64,000 nucleotides of DNA from Eimeria necatrix (GCF_000499385.1 NW_013651900.1:30174-94173); one strand, 5' to 3'; positions 38,235 through 63,892 are shown, counted from the first letter of the stretch. Made by a program: numbers and translations. Notes: generated from the sequence alone by a model not told the origin.

Positions 38235-41200
38235 ATGTCAATGCGGTCTCGTGGTCCACTAGTGTACTGGGAAAAGCAAGGGGCAGATCGCATGTGCGCT
38301 CTGCACTGCCTAAACTCGGTACTGCAGGTGAGGTGGCTACGCATGCTGAAGAAAGCTGGAGCTGTCATGGTCCAATACTGCCCTTTGTGAAAACAAATTC
38401 AGTAATAGTGTACCTGAGACATCCTGCCGATTATCAGCTAGGCGGTTGACTCAGAAGAAGCAACATTGAGCTGAAGAGAACTACAAGTTGCTCGTCAACT
38501 GCCATTGCAGGGCCCTTACTTCACGGAGGCGGAACTTTCGTCCATAGGGCTGGAACTCGACCAGAAGGAGCGACAATTGATGGCAGAGGGAGGTCCGCTT
38601 GAGCCTATGGCCAGTGTATTTGCACTTACGGTGCTGCGTGTGGCTCAAGCTGTGTTGATGCGCGGCTTCCCCTAGCACACGTACATGTTTCTTCAGATGT
38701 TTCAATCACACACAAGTAATTCAGGTTTAAAATTAGGCTTGGTGGGTGTTTCAGGTACCCAATCCAAGGACTACCAAGCGTTCTTGGCGGAAGGCAGCGG
38801 CAACGTCGCCGCTGATGGATATTTCAATGTCAGCGTCTTGATAGAATGCCTACGGCGGAAACGAATCCACTGCATTTGTCAAAGGAATGTGGGCGAGCAT
38901 GAGGAAGCTGGAGTCGACTTCGGCTACATCTTGAACCACGCGGACCACTGGCTGGCGCTGCGCAGAGTTCACGGCACATGGTGCGCGGGACCTCATCACA
39001 ACTCCGAATCTAAAATTCTGAATTATGTATTGCAAAGGGCTGGAAAAACATCTTAACATGTGCGGACTGTGCGGACTGTTTACAGGTACAATCTGGATAG
39101 CATGAAACCGGCGCCCACTGTCATTTCAAGCTTTCACCTGGAGGCATTTTTGAGCTCCTTGAAGGGCCAGGGCTATACTATTTTCATCGTGCGACCGGAA
39201 GTGGGTGATCTGCCGGCCCCAGGAGCCATGCAAACTCGAAACAATAATCAATTCTACCTGACACAAAAGGAGATTGAGGGTGAGGCGACTGTGGCCAAGC
39301 CAGCCGATATTTTATCTGTCGTTACGCAGCAAGCCCAACAAAGAGACGTATAAAAGGAGCTGCTAACAGCTCATGGTAGCTTCACCTGAACATGAGTGTA
39401 GGCGCAGCTGAAGTTTGTATATTTTAATATTCTGAACATGACTGACCTGCTCAGAGCTCCACAGGAAAGCGGCGGAACAGGAAACGAAAGCGGCTCAAGA
39501 AGCCCAACGTCTTGGGGGCAATGGAGATGCAGTGAGTATCTCCTTGTCTCCCCAGTTATCTGGTTCTCTGGGTTCCTGTCCTAAATGCTATTCACAGAAA
39601 ACAAGGTCAGGTTTATTGGAAATTGATTTTTTTTCAACACTTGCTATACTGTGACTGTTTTTAGACCGCCAAAATGTTCCCTTGCCGCTTTTTCATAGAG
39701 AACACATGTGCTGGTGGTTTTCCACTGATATCGCTATTCCGGGCATGGCACCATTTATTCTTAAGCAGCTGCATTATTCATGTTAAAGTACTGACTATAT
39801 GGGTATTCCTGCCACAGACTTCAGGAAAATCATTCCTCGCTAGTGCCCCTAGAGGCAGGGAACCCCACGTATGGCCGCAGGGAGAAGGATAGTAAGCGTC
39901 GGCAACCATATCTGGCCTAGGGGGAACAGTCTGCGGTTCAGATTCTCAGGCATGGTTTCATGCATGTATGGGCGCCTCCCAAATTTCATGAAGCTCGCTG
40001 CAAAACTCTACACAACACAACGACCGGCACTATTTTAGCTTATTGCCCCATTTCGCATGCACGTTTTGTACCTCAGTCGCCTCGAGGATCGGAGCCCTGT
40101 AGCTGACGGCGCTGGGCCAGAAGACGCATCAGAAGATCCTGAGTTGCAGGAAGCTATTCGTCTGTCTATGGAATGCTACAAAAAGGTACGCGGGCCAGTT
40201 TGCACCTTTCGAATCCTCTGTGTTTGCCTGTAGAAAGACACTGCATGACACTGAACGTGTGCGGCGAAGAAAAGGAACTTAGGGTACAGTTTGCACTTTC
40301 AAGGGAGTTGAGTGAGCAGGAGGATTCAAGAACAAGACTTTTCGCAGTGCATACAATAATGTAACCGGAGGGCAGCTTCAGAAACATAAACCAAAACAGA
40401 AAAACGCTACTACAGTGAATGCATGAATAACATAATCTCACAAGTACAATCTTAATATATATATTTGAATTTGGCATTACTATGCGTTTACTACAGTAGC
40501 TCTTTTGCATTGCCAGGAAATAGCAAAGCCGCCCGAGGAACCTCCAGCAGGCGAGGCGGACGTAAAGTTCGTATTTGTGAGAACGCCGTCTGGAAAGCGA
40601 CTGTCTCGGCGGTTTCGTAAAGACCAGACAATCAAGGCAAGCAACTGTATGAGCATGCCGCAATAGTGCACGATTACATGTTCTCGTGTTTCCGCTGCTT
40701 TTCGCTCCTACTTACCACCGTCCAATGTCCACTCTAAAATATAAAAAGCTTAGTATTGCCATCACTTCTGCGTCATTCCTTTGGCTCGTAAATCATCATG
40801 AATCGCAGTCTGCTTCGCATGCAAAAGATATGTAGGGTCGAGGGTTCAGGATGTAGCACAAAGGTGAGCTTCTCCGTCTATCTGCTCTTGCTGCAGCACA
40901 TCTGTGAGTGGATAGTATTTGAAAGCCAAAACATGGAAGGCGTTCGACCCCTCACAGCCCTGTCAAGTTTCTCTCTTGTACAGACCTTTCCGCGGTAAGA
41001 CTATCAGTGCATCTGGTTTGCTCACGCTGACTAAAAGTACCCCTTGTTGGCCCTCCCACATGCAAAACTGACAGGGTTACGCTGGCTAAGGATTTCATTC
41101 ACTGCACTCTTAGAGAGGCAGATAACGTCAACACCTCATGTTTCACTATCGATTAGCACTGTATCGTCACTGCAGGATGTGTAAAGTGAGGCCACTATGA

Positions 41201-41668
41201 AGCTCTCCCTGCTTGCAGCTGGACAGTACGCACTATGTATGTATGCATGCACTTTGCACGCATGCAGCATGTTGAATCGGACAGAAGGCTGACTTGTGAT
41301 GTGTGCACCCCAGACGGAGATTCTGTTCAATGAACAACCAAGTTTTGCTGTTTACACCAGCTTCAGATGTGAGCACTAACAGGCCTTCGATTTAATCCAT
41401 GTCGAAGCCCTGCAACAATCTGCTCCGCACGATGCAGAAAAGCCGAAAGTGCATTTGCTGGCATCCATTTACGAATCATCTACTCATCATCTACTTGATT
41501 CCGTTCAAGTAAACTTTTCGACAAGCGCTCGAACGAAGTTCGCTTATTAGCAAGATCTGCCGCTGTCTGTGCTTTTGTGAGTATCCGCAGGAGGGAGCCG
41601 ACGTAACCCACGTTAGCCTAGATGCATTGGAGTTCCATGCGCAAGAACAGCTAATGCTGCAGCTTTAG
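38235..41668 (+). CDS. ATXN3: Ataxin-3-like deubiquitinase (Josephin + UIM + UBX)
   Basis: Josephin-class cysteine protease that trims ubiquitin chains. Exons: 38235-38327, 38511-38613, 38755-38980, 39086-39347, about 39457-39531, about 40087-40185, 40517-40636, 40897-40994, 41555-41576 and 41591-41668. The joins between 39,347 and 40,087 are not fully settled; the rest are in phase. The Josephin domain covers about residues 7-175: catalytic Cys21 (MCALHCLNSVLQ), LSSIGLELDQKERQLMAEGG, His130 (NHADHWLALR) and Asn143 (YNLDS). A ubiquitin-interacting motif follows (EDPELQEAIRLSMECY). The C-terminus is a UBX domain (VKFVFVRTPSGKRLSRRF, then SSFSLVQTFPR and VSLDALEFHAQEQLMLQL), which should bind p97/Cdc48. 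Human ataxin-3 has no UBX domain; I recall a UBX in the Plasmodium protein, so this may be an apicomplexan arrangement. One intron appears to use a GC donor (40637). Confidence 0.85.
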
Positions 41669-42279
41669 AAAGAAAGAACAAACTGAAGCCGAGCCGCAGC
41701 TACCATTTGTCAGGTTGCGTCACGATTTCTCGTTTTTGTTGGGGAAGGATCCCTCCACCCAGTAATACTTTATCTTTAGGCTCCTTGGCTTCTGCCGGTT
41801 TGGGGACATATATTCCATTTGCTGTATTTCCGCGGCGTTGCCCAATCCTGCCTCCGAACTGACTTCCCTAACACTGAGATAGAAGCGCAGCAACAGCTAC
41901 AACAGCTGCTGGCTAAAACTGGCCGCATAGCTGCAGCAGGCCGGCCAAGCATGTACAATTCTGCCTCCTAGCAGCCATATGCCGAAACGTGTTAGTAAAT
42001 TGAGCATTTTGCATCTTGAGAAATAGTTCAGCAACAGGAGAGCTACTGCATGTATTACATTGGTGATTGGTCACGTCCCAGCAAGACACAAAGCAAGACA
42101 TAATCACAAATGGTACAGTCCATTGGCTCGGGAATGCCGCTTAGTTGCAGCACAGTGCGAGGGCCCATGACAAACAGACGATAAGCCCAACACGAATACT
42201 AGTGCACAAACCCACAACTGCCAACATCATGGTGACTTCCACCGGATTCCCCCAAGAACACATGAACTAAGCGAGTAAA
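41669..42279. other. Short intergenic region between convergent genes
   Basis: The ataxin-3 gene ends at 41668 and the opposite-strand coiled-coil gene ends at 42280, so their 3' ends face each other here. No gene was found, and no clear polyadenylation signal was picked out. Confidence 0.5.
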
Positions 42280-45200
42280 TCAACGCAACTGGTTGGCCGC
42301 TTTTCCGTTTTTGTTTCCGTTTCGCTGCACGCTCCGGCAGCACACCCAGTTCCCTTCAGTTCGTGGAGTTTCAAAGGTGTTATCCTGGGACACTATAATA
42401 GGGGGGTTTAGCGAAACCACTTCAGGTGCTCTGACCTGCTGTGCATGAACCCGGGAAGCCACCACCTGCTGCTTCCCCGCCCCGCAGTGCGCTGGACCTG
42501 CGTTAGGCGCCTTCGGCACAGCGATCTTCACAGCCGGCAAGGGAGACACAACAGGCGGTACATAGGCCGGGTCCGCCAGACCTTGAGCTGTGGGTCCCAT
42601 TGCCATCCTCGGCTGGAAGGCAGCCGGCGCCCCCACGGGAACCACACCCCGTCCTAACGCTGCGTCTGTTTCTGTTACACTAGTTCCGGGCACAGAGTAG
42701 CTCATGGCTGCCGAATAGACAGGGGGAATGCTTCCAGTTTGCCCAATCCACTGGCCTTGGGCCATTGCCTGGCTTTCCAAGTACTCCCTTTCTCTGCGCT
42801 GCATCACAGAAGCCGCTGCTTTGTCGAAAAACTGCTGCCAAGCAAGTTGATTTGCCGGCAAATACATTCCAGCGTTCTGAAACGGGAAGTCCTGCGCCGA
42901 CGCAGGACCTGCCGCTTCCCCCGTCTTCGGATTCGCCAACATGTCCGGCGTTGGCGGAGGGGCCGTGCGGCCAGTAATAGGAGAACCGACAACTGATGCC
43001 CCACACACGTCACCACACCGTCCATTCTCTACAGCACGTGAGGGTGGCGCTGCCTTGTCAGAAGCATCGGACTCAGCTCCAAGTACTTTACATTGTGGCA
43101 CTTTCAGGACCCCAGGCTGTTGCGCTGTCATCTGCATCTTTTGAGCGTTAGCATTCCCTTGCGCCGGAACAACAGCTGCAGCAGCCTTACTTTTGTTTCC
43201 GGATTCTCCTCGACTTGGACTGGAGCCGTTGTTAACGGCTTGCCCCTCCTTTGCCCGCTCCATCTTCGTTTTCTCCTTGCTCTTTTCACGCAGCTCCCCA
43301 GCTGCAGCAACAGCCACCGCCACCATTGCATCTTGGAGCAGCTGTATGTGGTCCTTGCTGTCGCCGACCGCTAGCGAATGCATGGGTGCCGGAGGCCCCT
43401 CTGAATCCAATCGACCCGAGAGTTCGTCTTCGTGCACAACGCCGTGGGCATGCCGCACACGTAGCGCACTGTCGGACTTGGCCCCGTGTGTGCTCCGCAG
43501 CAGCGCAGCCCTTAACTCGGAAGGTGACATGGAAAGAATGGTGGTGGCATGTTTCAGTAAGCCATCAAACGAACCTCCCTCGCCGAAGGTGCTCAATGCT
43601 TTTACCGATCTTGTGGAATCCCCCAGCTCCGATGGTCCTTCATCAGCGGCCAACTCCGGGCCAGACTCCGCCCTCTTCGTCCTTCCCTCTGAACCCCAGT
43701 CTCTGTAAAGGCTGCCGTGAGACCCGCTCTGAAGGCTGTTTCTCTGAACTGCATCCATATACCCCATTTCACTGGAGCCGGATCCGCCCAAATCTCCTTC
43801 CATCTCCAACTCCTGCGCTTCACGGACCACAGCCTCCTCAACCAGCATGCGATCCATCGGAGTTCCCTTCGGCGCTTGGCTCAGCAGAGCTGTGTCCAAA
43901 GGCTTGCCCAACCCCTGACACTCATCAGGCGCAGGCGCCGCTCCAGCTGCAGCGAACTGTTGAAATAGCGGCAAGTCTCCTGCAGCACAAGAAATGCCGC
44001 AGAAAAGCGTGCGCGCACTAACTGACGCACGGAATTTGTCCTTATATCTCTACATACAACCCATATTACCAAACACTGACATACCTTTTCAAACACACGT
44101 GGGAACACATACACAATTCACCCCAAAGCACCTCAACAAGTACACGTTCATAGCCCATATAGGAAACATGCAAAAGGAAAAATCCCCCAAAGCTACAGTA
44201 CACCTGCTGCGTGTTCCCTCTTGGAGCTCACCGTCACCAAATGCGGTGGCTGTTCTGCGCCTCTCTCCCGGCGTGAACACTGGCTCCCTTCTAAAGGCTG
44301 AATCAACCGAGCGAGAAGGCATCAGTTCTGCTGGCTTTGCAGCAGGAGGCTCGCGAGAGTTGCTGTCGTGCACAACAACAGCAGGAAAATCCTTGCTTCC
44401 AAGCGGAGAAGAACTCCTCTTCTCGTCCTCAGAATCATCCACGAGGCCCCCAGAGCGGGCTGGCGCATCCCTTCGGCTGGCGCCTGAGACCGATGGCTCA
44501 GCAGCAGTAGCAGCAGCAGCTGCTGCTGGTGCTACCTCTTGGCCTGAGAAGGGCTTGCTTACGGGCGAGCTCTTGCTGGGCACAGCACCATCTGCATCAG
44601 TCACTGAAACAACCACTAATTTTGTGGCCAAGTCACTCTCAGTTACCGGCGGCTTGCCGCAAACTTCGCGCAGCCTATTGAAGCACGCCAAGAGCCTTGG
44701 GTGCCGAGATGGCAGCTGCAATCGCTGAAATTCTGCCTCAAGTGTAGGCAGCAGCTCCTCCACTGAACACAAAAACAGTTCTGGATTCGCTGATTGAGCT
44801 CAATAAGCAACAATACGGCTATCAATGACGGCCTATGTACACTAATGCTTTGCCAAGTGAGAGTTGAGCGGCGAAATGGAATGTTCCCCGAGCACTAAAG
44901 AAGCATAAGCAACTCGTGAGCAGGCCAAAACAATGAGCCGCAAGATCTTGACCAAATTCATGGCTCGCATGCTATTCCTGAATCTATTCTGAGAAAACGG
45001 CGAAGGCCGCTGCTGACCCTTGTCCTTGTTGAAAGCGGCTTCCACAAGTAACTTCACAGCCATGACAATAAACTGCACCATCAGCACATTCAAGTCATTC
45101 TCTTCTGCGGCCTGCGCCTGAGGCACAGCGACACACAATCCCAACAAAGCGTAAAATCCGCAATTCGCGTCCTAAATGGTTCCAGCGAGCGGCTATTTCA

Positions 45201-45983
45201 CACGCAGAGAAAGCAACCAGGTGATTCTGTTGCGTTCAACTCAATCAAGAGAATATGGTCAAAAGCGCGGCTGAAACCAAGGCGTCTTTCACCAGTTGGA
45301 TGAAGGCCACCATGAGTACAATAGATAGTCTAGAAACATGAGTGCTCAAAGCCTGTACAGCTCCCCAAATCGAACACAAAGAGCCTCTCGAAAGGAAGCC
45401 CACAGCGGCAACTGCATCGCAACATAAATCCGCCCAAGTTCAAGTTCCTGCCATACAAAAGGACCCAACAAATGTACCTTAAGGGAGGCGATTTCATCCA
45501 GAATGACTTGCAAGCTGTAGTCGATCTTCTCGTGCTGGTCAACAAGCCTGAGACGCGAACACGTTTCATAGCGACCACTAAGAATGTACCATTCCCCATT
45601 TGTTGGGGGTTTGCTGCTTGGCTGAGAAATTGAACTTGAATATGTTTATATACTCGATAAAAGGTGACAGCACAGGGGAAGGTGGAGCTAGAGAAGCTGA
45701 AACGAACCCACGCACAGCTCATGCCTTTGGTACAGCTGCATGCGTTCGGATTCCGGTAGTTTCACTACGTCTTTCGGACGATCGGAGCCAACACCATTGC
45801 CCTGTAACAGAAGCAAAAGCACACAGAGTGAGAATTGGATGTAAATGCGTTGTTACATAACTCTGTGAACTCTGTGTAGGGCTGTGCTGGTGGGGCAATG
45901 GCTCCACATCGGCGAAAGCCCACAGCTTCCCGCAGCCGCAGCGAGTGCAAGTACCGAAATATTTGTTGAACAATGGTTTCCAT
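42280..45983 (-). CDS. Unrecognised coiled-coil protein with long low-complexity C-terminus
   Basis: Exons read on the minus strand: a first exon near 45983-45860, one at about 45800-45720, about 45570-45480 (ends before donor GTACATT), about 45125-45005, 44762-44232 and 43979-42280 (phases match for the last three joins). The front contains long helices (DYSLQVILDEIASLK; LMVQFIVMAVKLLVEAAF; VEELLPTLEAEFQRL). After about residue 300 the protein becomes disordered, rich in Ser, Ala, Pro, Gln and Gly, for about 700 residues, and stops after NKNGKAANQLR. Two reading frames compete for the first exon: one starting METIVQQIFRYLHSL and one with a Cys-rich CTRCGCG stretch that splices better. No family is recognised; a scaffold role is only a guess. 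Confidence 0.6.
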
Positions 45984-47176
45984 TTTAATTAAATGCACAG
46001 ATTTCGATGAAGAAGCTAACTATTGAGACCCTCTCTACACACTCACTAGAGGGTTGGCTTTACTCTCCCCCGCCACAGCGCCAGAAGCGGCAGCTGAGTG
46101 GTTTCTATCGGCGTTTTGCCTGCAATTGCAAGAAAGCACAAGACAGAAACAACACTAAGAAATAAAGAACACATTCACTAACTGCTGCTGCAGAGAAACT
46201 TCTCCAGCGAACCCTCAGTTTCAAAATAAAAATTGAGTTTTCCCCCATTCCTAGTATCTAATTCTTTTACAACAACAGCCCAACAGAAGTGCCTTTACCC
46301 TTGCGCCGTCAGTTCCCCGTCCCATGTCCTGAGGGGCAGCTGGTCGTATACAGCGGCTGAGGCCGCGCTGTGTTCCTTGACATCTCCAGGCCTCATTTTG
46401 TGTCTTAATTTGAGCTGCAATTCCCAAGAAGTGCAGTTTCGAAGGCCTTAGAAACAAAAGTGTCGGCCTATGCCCCAGTTTTCCCCTACTGCTGCTGCTG
46501 CGACAGGGGAGGAGGGGCCCCCCGTACACACCTAGTGCTTCTCTGCCCCTGTCCTGTCTGACTCCTGCTGCGCAGTGCCAGAGCCGGAGTCCCACAGGCT
46601 TTTCAGTTTGTAGGGAAAGCCACTAGAGCCAGAACGGTCCACGCAGGCCTCAGGAGATCACCGCAGCTCCACGTTCATGACCGCCCCTGTTGATCTGAAG
46701 AGCCGAAATAGAAATAAACCTTTGTTCGTTAATTACATGCAGGGTTTGTCCTGCAGACTGAAGGGGAAAGCAGTGGGTGGGGAGGCAGACGGTGACGGTA
46801 TGGCCGCGCTACAGCCGATATAGCTGGTCCAAACACTGAATGGCAGACAGCCCCGCGGCAATTGGCAACAAAGACTAGGAATACATGCAAACCATAATGC
46901 TACACTTTCCAAATGGATAAAATCGCGCCCAGATGCCACTAGGATACGTATGCACATGCGGCTCGCCGCTGTGCCAGCAGCCTGAACCTGAATGTGCAAC
47001 AGCCCGATGGTCGGTGCACCGTTGCAGGGTGAGCTGCGCAGTACAGACAGACCGCCGGTGCACTCTCATTTATTTAGATAGATCGCATTCATGAAAACAA
47101 AATACATTTTAAATGGCGACACAGAGCGAATTCCGAATGCAGCAAACCGAAACGAGCCGACAGGTACGAACAAGCA

Positions 47177-47199
47177 GCAGCAGCAGCAGCAGCAGCAGT
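47177..47199 (+). repeat. Short CAG microsatellite
   Basis: About seven perfect CAG units lie outside any recognised gene, as an outlier of the large CAG field that begins near 49,980. Confidence 0.9.
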
Positions 47200-48956
47200 C
47201 GATACTGCAACCCAAGTCCACGAGTTAACAGGCACTCGCTGCCGCCCTGGAAAACACAAAAACTTAATTCAATTTTACTTTAATGAAGTATTTAAGTTTG
47301 TTATGTGTTCCAAAATTTCGCAATTGGAAACTGACTCGCATATTTCCTAGGGGGGCCCCAGCTCCACCCTCTCCATGGCAGGACTCGCGAAGGGTCGTGT
47401 GTGGGCGCACTGTGGTCTCAAGCCTCCCTCTGCCCCTCAACGGCCCTTAATGCTCTCATTATTTTTTAATATTTAATTTTCCTGCATTTTAAAACATCTT
47501 TCTTTCATTTTCTTTCATCGGGGCGTTCATTTGAGCCTCGCAATCGGCCGAACTGCCCCGTCGCAGCTTTCGACGTGTGCATAATGCCTGCGCGGTGGAA
47601 CCTTTGGAATCCCAACAGAGTTTCAAAAGTCTAAAAGACAGACAAACTTTGCTGCTTCTCATCAATATCTTAAGAGCCCAGTTACCGTGGACGCCTCAAC
47701 CGCGGCCCTGCAGTCTTGGGAAATTGGCCACCTATGCCACGCACTGAACTCATACATTATAAATAATACGAATCTTATGATCTAGAGTTGAATTTACCCA
47801 TTTTTGTCGCAGTTACGCTATGTTCGACTAACACTGAACTCAGTCAACTCCTAACAAACTCTCTAAAACGCACTGCATTGAGGCTTTTAACTTAACGCCG
47901 TCAGCTCATCTGGAAGTTGAACTTCCTTCGTTTTAGAATCGAGAAATAAATTGAAATATTCAATTACATTATGTGGCCATTACAAGCTCAGGTGACTATT
48001 AGTGCTGCTAATTGTGGCGAAATGGTACTTCCGTAAGTTTCATTTGAGTTGTTGGTGGCAACAAAAGAGGAACAGCATTTCCCCGTGTGGGTGAGATTTG
48101 AACTTTCTGTATTTTAAAGCAAAAAGATATAACTACTTAAGAGAATTGCGGAAAACTCTTCGAAGAACACATGTGGCCTTTGCTGCTGCTTTGTTTGGTG
48201 CGAAAGGAAAGCTTTGAGAATGTGAATTGCATTAGCTGGCGACTGTGGCCCCACAGTTGGCATTTTTGTGGGTTAAATGCGCCTTTTGAAATATTTTATA
48301 TTATTTTATTGTTACAGTTAGTTGAGAGTTGCCGTGGAGTGATTTAAAGAGCCGAAGAAGGAAAAAGGAAACAGTGGTGGCTCAAGCTCCCCATACACTG
48401 GAAGTTGGGGATTTCTTTCTGTAGAGGAAATGAGATATCCCAAAAGGTCTTAGTGAGAAACTTAGTGAAAAACTTCACTGTTGAGAAACGCTCTCAAGTT
48501 TGACTTTCTGGTTATGTTAAAGATAAGACTGAGGGTCAAAAGTGAATGCCTCCCCTCTAAGTGGCGTTGCACCAAACACTGGTGACCCCGATGAGCCCAT
48601 CAATCACATATTTAATCTAATTTGAGGAGAAGACCCTTTTATAATTCAACTACAATCTCCATTATGTTCATATGTATCTGCACATATGTAGAAGGCAGGC
48701 TTTTTCCAGACACATGCATAAGCGTTTGCCTCTGTGGCTGCTGCTGCAGTTTGCTGCTTGCATAACTCGAGGGTGGCAACAGCGCTGCACAGCCCAGATC
48801 CCATGGAAACTGAAATCCTACACTTACTCTTTAAATGGAAAACATCATAATTAGCATGGAAACGAAGAAAGCTGCACCAAACATGCAAATCAAAAAGATG
48901 TTCTTGCAAAATTGGTGTGCTGCCTGCAGCTGCGCTACGAATGGCGGTAGAAATAT

Positions 48957-49022
48957 ATTCATATGCAGACATATACATATATACATATACATAAATATCT
49001 ATATATATATATATGTATTTAT
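48957..49022. repeat. TA-rich microsatellite
   Basis: Alternating ATATAC and ATATAT words form a simple dinucleotide-like tract. Confidence 0.85.
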
Positions 49023-49879
49023 GTACCCGAGCAAATGTACTTGAGATATTCGATCAAGCCAGCCTCAGTCTCAGGACATACTGGTAAATGCCATTTGACC
49101 TGAAGGGGGAGGCTGGAGCCTCTGGTTGCGAGTTATCTGGCTGGGAAAAAGAACAAAATCTTTTCTTTTCTGCTTCCTTTGTGCACAAAATGAATTTAAT
49201 TTTCCTTTTCTCTGCTGCTTTCTTTCTTACACTTTAGTTCCAGGCCACACGCGGGAACAGCAGGCGCAGTGTCTTCAGAACTGCAGCGCCTCTAGTGCTT
49301 TCTCCACGCCATATTCAATAGCCTTGAGTATTTGTGCTAAAAAGCCACTAAGGGAATTCAAATGCCTCTGAAAATGTTTATAGAGTGGAGAAAGCAGCTA
49401 GGATTTAGCGGCTTTCTCCCAGGCAGCAGCTACCACCCTCAGTGGTAAGTGTGGCACTACTACTGCATCGAAGTGTGTTTAGCTTTTTTTTGCAAAAGTA
49501 TCAATTAGATATTTGTTCAGGAATCTGCGTGCCTCTTGATGTCCAGCCTGAGAGGCTAAATCATCTGCTGCTTTCGCGCCTTGGGGGTCACTTGTGTGCC
49601 GACTTAGTCGCATTTTCTTTCATTCAAGTTCAAGTTTCGCCGCTGCAGGCTGCCAGTGGCCGCAGCTAGCCCAGCATGCAGTACTCGCCCTACTGCAGCA
49701 CGAAAGCTCATTTTTGCTGCATAAATTCACATTTTGAAGTGTGTATTTGCTGCACTATTCAGCAGCAGGGCAGCGCCCTCTAAGAGCAAAACCCGTGCGG
49801 GATACCGGCGCAGGACATGCGCTGTCTGCGTGTCCTGAGTGGTCTCTTGTGGCGCAAAATGCGAAATAGATATTATTTT

Positions 49880-50512
49880 AACTATTTAATTGCAGATGTG
49901 GCGGCAGAGAAAGCATGAACGAGTTCGGCGCGGCGGCTGCAGCCGCCGGGTTGTCACTGCTGCTGCAACAGAGGCGCCGGGCGTGGCAGTGCAGCAGCAG
50001 CAGCCCCAGCGAGGAAAGCCCCAGCCACTAGAAGGCAAAGGACAAATTCCCTGCAGTGGAAGGAATCGATACACTGAAGGCTGCAGGCGTTATCAGGCAT
50101 AGCAGAATCGCGAAAGGCAGCAGCAGCAACAGCATCAACGGCAGCCAGCCCCGCAGGAGCAGCAGCAGCAACGGGAGCAGCAGCAGCATGGAGTTTGCAG
50201 GGCAAGGTTTCAGCGGAGTTTATCCTTCCTACTACTGTGTCTTCTGGTTGACTTGAAGCAGCAGCAGGAACAGCAGGAGCAGCAGCAGACCATCAGAAGT
50301 GCCGCAGCAATAATACCATCACCGGCAGCAGCAGCTGTCCTTACCGAACAGTCTGCCGTGGACTGGTTGTCCTTCTCCCGCTGCAGTCGCCGGAAGAATT
50401 TCTAGCAACAGCAGCAGCAGCCGCAGCAGCAGCAGCAGCAAGTGCAGGAAGGGCGGGCGAGAGGCACAAACAGCAGCAGCAGCGGCACCAGCAGCAGAGA
50501 GCCTTGGGTCTG
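49880..50512 (+). other. CAG-rich region upstream of the TRPC4AP-like start
   Basis: Interrupted CAG and GCA runs begin here, abruptly compared with the left. The human family member has more N-terminal sequence than I could find in the first recognised exon, so an upstream coding exon could lie here; an acceptor-like site with ATG (TTGCAG|ATG at about 49,897) opens a frame that stops at 50102. Otherwise this is the 5' UTR and promoter region. Confidence 0.4.
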
Positions 50513-63103
<12,591 letters not shown>

Positions 63104-63120
<17 letters not shown>

Positions 63121-63612
63121 CTGCAGCAGCAGCAGCAGCAACTGCAGCAGCAGCTGCCGCAGCAGCAGCAGCTGCAGCAGCAGCTGCAGCAGCAGCTGCA
63201 GCAGCAGCTGCTGCTGGAGTAGCAGCAGCAGCAGCTGCTGCTACAGCAGTAGCAGTAGCAGCTGCAGCAGCAGCTCCTGCGGCAGCAGCAGCAGCTGCTG
63301 CTACAGCAGCAGCAGTAGCAGCAGCAGCTGCTGCTGCTGCAGCAGCAGCAGCACAGTGAATTGTTTGAATTCATGAAAGATGTTTTTTAGTTAGCAACAA
63401 AACAAAAAAAAGAAAAGTGAAAAGAAGCCCGTGGCTTCTCTGGGCGAGAGCCTTCGCGGGGTGTACAGACAGCTCAAACTTGCTGTTCAACAAAAACCCT
63501 TTTGTTATTTCTTTCATTTTATAAAAAAGTTTCTTTTCTTCAAAACCAACTTTCCCCCACCCGCTTCCCTGACTGCAGCAGCAGCAGCAGCAACTGCAGC
63601 AGCAGCTGCCGC
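63104..63612 (+). repeat. 57-base direct repeat covering the TRPC4AP stop codon
   Basis: The 57 bases at 63104-63160 recur identically at 63556-63612. The shared piece starts CCCACCCGCTTCCCTGACTG, so it includes the last codons and stop of the TRPC4AP-like gene plus the following CAG run. The copies are about 452 bases apart. Confidence 0.88.
63121..63356 (+). repeat. CAG/GCT/CTG mixed triplet field after the stop codon
   Basis: Mixed CAG and CTG runs form several palindromic CAGCAGCTGCTG words and can fold back. It is in the predicted 3' UTR of the TRPC4AP-like gene. Frames that run through it as poly-Ala are not taken as coding. Confidence 0.8.
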
Positions 63613-63689
63613 CGCCGCAGCAGCAGCAGCAGCTGCAGTTGCTGCTGCTCATAAATCTTTACTTCAAACTCCAGTCTTTCTTTAAAATT

Positions 63690-63747
63690 GCACTTAATAA
63701 TAATAATATTATTATTGAATAATAAAAATAAAAATAAAAATAATAAA

Positions 63748-63780
<33 letters not shown>

Positions 63781-63805
63781 TAGTAATAATTTTAATAATA
63801 AAAGC
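63690..63805. repeat. AAT/TAA microsatellite
   Basis: AATAATAAT and AAAAT words repeat for about 115 bases, part of the AT-rich end of the window. Confidence 0.9.
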
Positions 63806-63892
63806 TTCCATTTTTGAAATAAATACTTCTTAGAGATTCGCTGCAGCAAATCTCTAGTGCAGTGCTGCTGCCAACTAGTACAATATATTTAT

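Larger units (their letters stand above)
45990..49879. other. Gene-poor, AT-richer spacer next to the repeat-rich segment
   Basis: No supported gene in almost 4 kb. It holds a short (CAG)n tract at about 47,177-47,199 and a TA-rich microsatellite at about 48,957-49,020 (with TATACATATA words). Base composition shifts towards A+T at about 47,450-48,350. The frames present are short and lack splice context. Confidence 0.5.

Noticed and set aside
46251..46595. Minus-strand open frame of 114 residues
   Set aside because: No splice context, no family signal, and composition like chance reading of non-coding DNA.
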